From Bacillota bacterium (GTDB lineage: Bacteria > Bacillota > Clostridia > Oscillospirales > Acutalibacteraceae): 64,000 bases of DNA. This document shows positions 60,198 through 64,000 of this stretch, one piece after another. The translations under genes were made by a program, and so were the position numbers. Within the stretch, counting starts at the first letter, position 1. Each line of letters begins with the position of its first letter. The notes beneath the pieces were generated by a model. It saw only the letters and a program-made list of their open reading frames with translations, was not told the DNA's origin and searched no databases. The stretch lies in NCBI GenBank assembly GCA_023390175.1, contig JAEWDK010000015.1, positions 248,001-312,000 on the forward strand, given 5' to 3'.

Positions 60198-62657
60198 GTG
60201 CAAGAAAAAATATATCGTGTTACAGGCATGTCGTGCGCTTCCTGCGCCGCACACGCACAAAAGGCCGCGGCAAAAATGGACGGTGTGGAAGCATGCGATG
60301 TAAATATTGCAACCGAAAAAATGCGTATTCGTTACGACGAAAACAAGGTAACTTTTCCGCTGCTGCAAAAGTCCGTGGAGGACGCGGGTTACGGTTTGGA
60401 GGAAGAACAAGCCGCGAAGCGGGCGGAGCTTGCCATTGAGGGCATGACCTGTGCCTCCTGTTCCGCCGCCGTGGAACGCTCGGTAAAAAAGCTGAAGGGA
60501 ATAAAGTCCGTTCAGGTAAATCTTGCAACCAACCAGGGCAGCTTTGAATACGACCCCGCCGTGCTGAAGCTTTCCCAAATCAAAGCCGCTATTTCCGACG
60601 CAGGCTATACCCCAAAGGATATTGATTTTGGCGCTTCCCGCGACGCGGAAGAGGAAAAGCGCGGCCGCGAGCTGAAAAAAATGAAGCTGCGCCTGATTAC
60701 GGCAGCTGTTTTCGCTCTGCCCGAGCTTTACATTGCCATGTCGCACATGATTTCGGCGCTGGGGCTGCCGCTTCCGCAGTTTATGAGCCCCCACTCATTC
60801 CCGCTCGTTTTTGCATTGGTTCAATTTTTGCTTACCGTTCCTGTCATTGCGGCGGGCAGCCGGTTTTTCCGTGTTGGGTTTAAGTCGCTGCTGAAAGGCG
60901 CGCCGAATATGGATACCCTTGTTGCAATCGGCACAGGCAGCGCATTTCTTTACAGCACCTTTGCCATGGTGATGATTTACCTTGGGGATTTCTCCTTCGC
61001 AAAGTCCCTTTATTTTGAATCCGCCGCCGTGGTAATTACTTTGGTTATGGTCGGCAAATATTTGGAGGCGGTCAGCAAAGGAAAAACTTCCGAAGCAATT
61101 AAAAAGCTGATGAGCCTTGCCCCGAAAACCGCGATTGTGGTAAAGGACGGCGCGGAACTGGAAGTTCCCGTGGAAGAAGTCGAGGTTGGCGATATCGTAC
61201 TGGTCCGCCCGGGCACATCCATCCCGGTGGACGGTGTTGTAACGGAAGGAATCTCCTCCGTGGATGAGTCGATGCTCACCGGTGAAAGCCTCCCGGTGGA
61301 AAAGCAGCCGGACGCTCCGGTTACCGGCGGCAGCATGAACGGCGAGGGTCTGCTTCGCTTCCGTGTAACAAAGGTCGGAACGGACACTGCTTTGTCCAAA
61401 ATTATCCGCCTTGTGGAAGACGCGCAAAGTAAAAAAGCGCCCATTGCCAAGCTTGCAGACATTGTATCCGGGTACTTCGTCCCGGTTGTTATCGGTATTG
61501 CGTTCCTTACTGCAATTGCATGGGCGCTGGCGGGGAAAGATTTCAATTTCGTGCTGACCAGCTTTGTTTCCGTCATGGTCATTGCCTGCCCCTGCGCGCT
61601 GGGGCTTGCGACCCCTACCGCCATTATGGTGGGCACCGGCAAGGGGGCCGAGCTTGGCGTGCTGATTAAGGGCGGCGAAGCGCTGGAAACCGCACATAAA
61701 ATCAATACGGTTGTTCTTGACAAAACCGGCACCATCACCGAAGGAAAACCGGAATTAACCGATATTAAACCGTATTCCAAATGGGAAGCCTCCGAATTGC
61801 TCCTGCTGGGCGCATCCGCCGAACGCGGCTCCGAGCACCCCATTGCCCGGGCAATTGTGGAGGGCGCTCAAAAGCAGGGATTGTCCCTTGTTGAACCGGA
61901 AGAATTCAAAGCGGTGCCCGGGCGCGGAATCGACGCTTCCGTTCAAGGAAAACGCGTTTTGGCGGGCAACATTAAGCTGATGCAGGAAAACGGCATTGAC
62001 GCTTCCGGTGCGGAAAAAGACGCCGCAGATATCTCCGCCAGGGGCAGAACATTAATGTATGTCGCTGTGGACGGGGTTCTTGCCGGGCTGATGGCCGCCG
62101 CCGACACGGTAAAACCGACCAGCAAGCAGGCAATTCAAAAGCTAAAGCGCCTTGGCATTGAGGTGGTTATGATTACCGGTGACAATGCCAGCACTGCCGC
62201 GGCAATTGCGCAGGAGGTTGAAATTGACCGGGTATTGTCCGACGTACTTCCGCAGGATAAGGCGGGCGAAGTGCAAAAGCTTCAGCAGAGCGGCAGAAAA
62301 GTCGCCATGGTGGGCGACGGAATCAACGATGCGCCTGCTTTGGTGCAGGCGGATATCGGCATGGCGATTGGCACCGGCACCGATGTTGCCGTGGAATCCG
62401 CCGATATTGTGCTGATGCGCGGCGACCTGAACGAAGTTCCTGTGGCGGTCGCGCTGAGCCGTGCAACCATCCGCAATATCAAGCAGAATCTTTTCTGGGC
62501 ATTTGTTTATAATTTGGCTGGCATTCCGCTGGCCGCGGGTGTATTCTATCTGTTCGGCGGCCCGCTGCTCGACCCGATTTTCGCGGGCGCGGCGATGGCG
62601 CTCAGCTCCGTGTCCGTTGTATCCAACGCGCTCCGGCTGAAACGTTTTAAAAGCTGA
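60198..62657 (+). CDS. copA: Copper-translocating P1B-type ATPase
   Basis: 819 residues from GTG at 60198 (GGAGTG upstream). Two HMA domains (GMSCASCAAHAQ and GMTCASCSAAVER), the transport motif CPC at 464-466 (ACPCALGLATPT), the phosphorylation loop DKTGT at about 508, TGDN and the hinge GDGINDAPAL. CPC marks the Cu+ exporter class. Likely ATP-driven copper export across the cell membrane. With the preceding fusion it makes a copper resistance or homeostasis set. No CsoR or CopY gene is adjacent. Confidence 0.96.
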   Translation: MQEKIYRVTGMSCASCAAHAQKAAAKMDGVEACDVNIATEKMRIRYDENKVTFPLLQKSVEDAGYGLEEEQAAKRAELAIEGMTCASCSAAVERSVKKLKGIKSVQVNLATNQGSFEYDPAVLKLSQIKAAISDAGYTPKDIDFGASRDAEEEKRGRELKKMKLRLITAAVFALPELYIAMSHMISALGLPLPQFMSPHSFPLVFALVQFLLTVPVIAAGSRFFRVGFKSLLKGAPNMDTLVAIGTGSAFLYSTFAMVMIYLGDFSFAKSLYFESAAVVITLVMVGKYLEAVSKGKTSEAIKKLMSLAPKTAIVVKDGAELEVPVEEVEVGDIVLVRPGTSIPVDGVVTEGISSVDESMLTGESLPVEKQPDAPVTGGSMNGEGLLRFRVTKVGTDTALSKIIRLVEDAQSKKAPIAKLADIVSGYFVPVVIGIAFLTAIAWALAGKDFNFVLTSFVSVMVIACPCALGLATPTAIMVGTGKGAELGVLIKGGEALETAHKINTVVLDKTGTITEGKPELTDIKPYSKWEASELLLLGASAERGSEHPIARAIVEGAQKQGLSLVEPEEFKAVPGRGIDASVQGKRVLAGNIKLMQENGIDASGAEKDAADISARGRTLMYVAVDGVLAGLMAAADTVKPTSKQAIQKLKRLGIEVVMITGDNASTAAAIAQEVEIDRVLSDVLPQDKAGEVQKLQQSGRKVAMVGDGINDAPALVQADIGMAIGTGTDVAVESADIVLMRGDLNEVPVAVALSRATIRNIKQNLFWAFVYNLAGIPLAAGVFYLFGGPLLDPIFAGAAMALSSVSVVSNALRLKRFKS

Positions 62658-62722
62658 TTCCTGCGACTGAAAACCGTGCTTTGAACCGTGGTTTACTTTG
62701 AAAAAATAATGGAGGAAGACAC

Positions 62723-63367
62723 ATGAAAAAACTCGTCGCGGCGGTGCTGTCACTCGCTCTTGCCGCCGCCCTTTTTACGGGCTGTGCCGCAACCGATGTT
62801 GTGCTGAAATACAGTCACAGCTCTTTTGAAAATATTGTCAAGTCGTTCCCCGGAATCGTAAAGGAAGATCAAAATAACAATTATATTATTACCGCAGACA
62901 AGGAAACGCTGCTCAAAGTCAGCAAGGACTATTCCGTTTCCGACGAGGACATTGTCCTTTCCACCCCGCTGCAGCCTTTTGTGAAAGCCGGGCTGGACGT
63001 TACAAAGCTGGGAAAGGGCTACAAGGCGGACGACGCCAGCCTGTACCTGATTACCGATTTCGGCAAGGGCACCGGCAAGTCGGTTTCCCCCGCGCAGGCG
63101 CTGTTTGAAAGCGTGACCTATGACCGTAAGGCGCTCACCTACCATCAGGAGCTTGACCACTACGGCATTGTGCTGAACGGAGGAAAATTTGAATTCGCGA
63201 AAAACTACAAAACGAACGACAAAGATATTGTTTATGTCATTGCGGCAAAGCCGCTTCGTGACATCGGCGTAAATGTTGAAAAAATCGACGGCTGGGTGTT
63301 TAAAACCATGAAGGATGATTCGGGAAAAGATGTGGATGTACTTTTAAAACCATTTAATTTAGCGTAA
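62723..63367 (+). CDS. Hypothetical lipoprotein
   Basis: 214 residues. Signal peptide with lipobox FTGC, then a soluble beta-rich domain without a recognised family. GGAGG precedes the ATG at 62723. The 65-base gap from copA and a following response-regulator gene suggest that it belongs to a copper- or stress-linked set, but this is only position. Confidence 0.75.
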   Translation: MKKLVAAVLSLALAAALFTGCAATDVVLKYSHSSFENIVKSFPGIVKEDQNNNYIITADKETLLKVSKDYSVSDEDIVLSTPLQPFVKAGLDVTKLGKGYKADDASLYLITDFGKGTGKSVSPAQALFESVTYDRKALTYHQELDHYGIVLNGGKFEFAKNYKTNDKDIVYVIAAKPLRDIGVNVEKIDGWVFKTMKDDSGKDVDVLLKPFNLA

Positions 63368-63408
63368 AATAGAAGAAGAAATTTTACCGGATGAAATGGG
63401 GAAACAAA

Positions 63409-64000
63409 ATGGCAAACAAGACAGTCCTTGTAGTGGACGACGAACCGAAAATCGTGGAAATCATAAAATCTTATCTTGAAAAAAGCGGTTATGAAGCGGC
63501 GTGCGCCTACGACGGCACGGGTGCGCTTGCCCTGTTTGACCAGTGTTCCCCTATTATGGTGCTGCTGGATTTGATGCTGCCCGGCATTTCGGGCGAAGAT
63601 GTCTGCCGGGCGATTCGGAAAAAATCCCGGGTTCCCATTATTATGCTTACCGCCAAAGCTAGTGAGGACAGTATGCTCGAGGGCCTGGGCATCGGCGCGG
63701 ACGACTACATGACCAAGCCGTTCAGCCCGCGTGTGCTGATGGCGAAAATTGAGGCGGTGCTTCGCCGCGTTTCCGCGGAGGCGGTTCCGCTTTCCGATGA
63801 AATGCATTTTAACAACGGAGATTTGGTAATCGACAGCCTGCGCCATGAGGTACGGAAAGCGGGGGAACGCGTTTCGCTGACCCCGAATGAGTATAACATC
63901 TTATTTACAATGGCGAAGTACCCCACCAAGGTTTTTACGAGGGATGAATTGATTTCCCTTGCGCTTGGCGATACGTACGAAGGGTTTGACCGCGTAATTG
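63409..64000 (+). CDS. OmpR/PhoB-family response regulator, partial (runs off right edge)
   Basis: At least 197 residues, open at the right edge. ATG at 63409 after ATGGGGAAAC. Receiver domain: acidic pair VVDDEPKIVE, phospho-acceptor Asp in VLLDLMLPGISG, Lys in TKPFSPRVLM. A winged-helix DNA-binding domain follows (VSLTPNEYNILFTMAKYPTK). A partner histidine kinase is expected to the right. It may control the copper genes, but no direct evidence is visible. Confidence 0.92.
   Translation, partial: MANKTVLVVDDEPKIVEIIKSYLEKSGYEAACAYDGTGALALFDQCSPIMVLLDLMLPGISGEDVCRAIRKKSRVPIIMLTAKASEDSMLEGLGIGADDYMTKPFSPRVLMAKIEAVLRRVSAEAVPLSDEMHFNNGDLVIDSLRHEVRKAGERVSLTPNEYNILFTMAKYPTKVFTRDELISLALGDTYEGFDRVI

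Noticed and set aside
1..64000. CRISPR arrays and rRNA genes
   Set aside because: No regularly spaced repeats and no rRNA sequence noticed anywhere in the window; only one tRNA is recognised.

Overview
The window looks like a chromosome segment of a spore-forming Clostridia (Firmicutes), probably Oscillospirales-like. The evidence is Firmicutes-style Shine-Dalgarno sites (AGGAGG followed by ATG, GTG or TTG), a spore-coat transglutaminase gene (tgl), a KimA-type potassium importer, a single-chain FGAM synthase and many short intrinsic terminators. I cannot name the species. The layout falls into two halves: an AT-rich accessory half (1 to about 27.5 kb) and a more GC-rich core-like half (27.6 to 64 kb).

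1-10.4 kb, minus strand: one tightly packed defence-like operon. In transcription order it holds a NERD/zinc-finger protein, a PLD-like plus SNF2 helicase, a 110-residue protein, a DUF4391 protein, an unknown 176-residue protein, a type III methyltransferase (Mod), an AT-rich two-helix membrane protein, and a type III restriction subunit (Res) cut by the left window edge. 10.4-21.6 kb: mobile-element debris. This includes a serine recombinase whose expected start codon reads ATC, a winged-helix plasmid-type protein, a 169-bp MITE-like element, an AAA ATPase, a RepL-like plasmid replication protein, a frameshifted excisionase-like gene, an XRE repressor with an operator cluster, and a tyrosine integrase that has lost its first catalytic Arg.

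21.68-27.51 kb: a complete-looking integrated filamentous phage (inovirus) of 5780 bp, bounded by 50-bp direct repeats of the 3' part of tRNA-Val(GAC). On the minus strand it carries an ssDNA-binding-protein candidate, two tiny one-helix coat-like proteins, a pVIII-like major coat protein, a terminator, a Zot/pI ATPase, a pIII-like adsorption protein, a pVI-like protein, a large stem-loop, an HUH Rep and an integrase. A divergent XRE repressor sits behind three 16-bp operators. The order V-VII-IX-VIII-terminator-I-III-VI-IG-II closely parallels coliphage M13, except that gene I lies before III. This is the most striking item in the window.

27.5-64 kb: core-type genes. In order: patatin phospholipase; metal (Zn/Mn) ABC transporter; DUF1015; FGAM synthase and alanine racemase; secreted GH25 lysozyme; MotA/MotB; MFS exporter; glycerol dehydrogenase; hybrid cluster protein with a cupin; MCP and CheW; NitT/TauT-type ABC transporter; KimA-like permease; Tgl and a partner; then a copper module (DUF2318 protein, HMA-TauE-cupredoxin fusion, CopA), a lipoprotein and a response regulator cut by the right edge.
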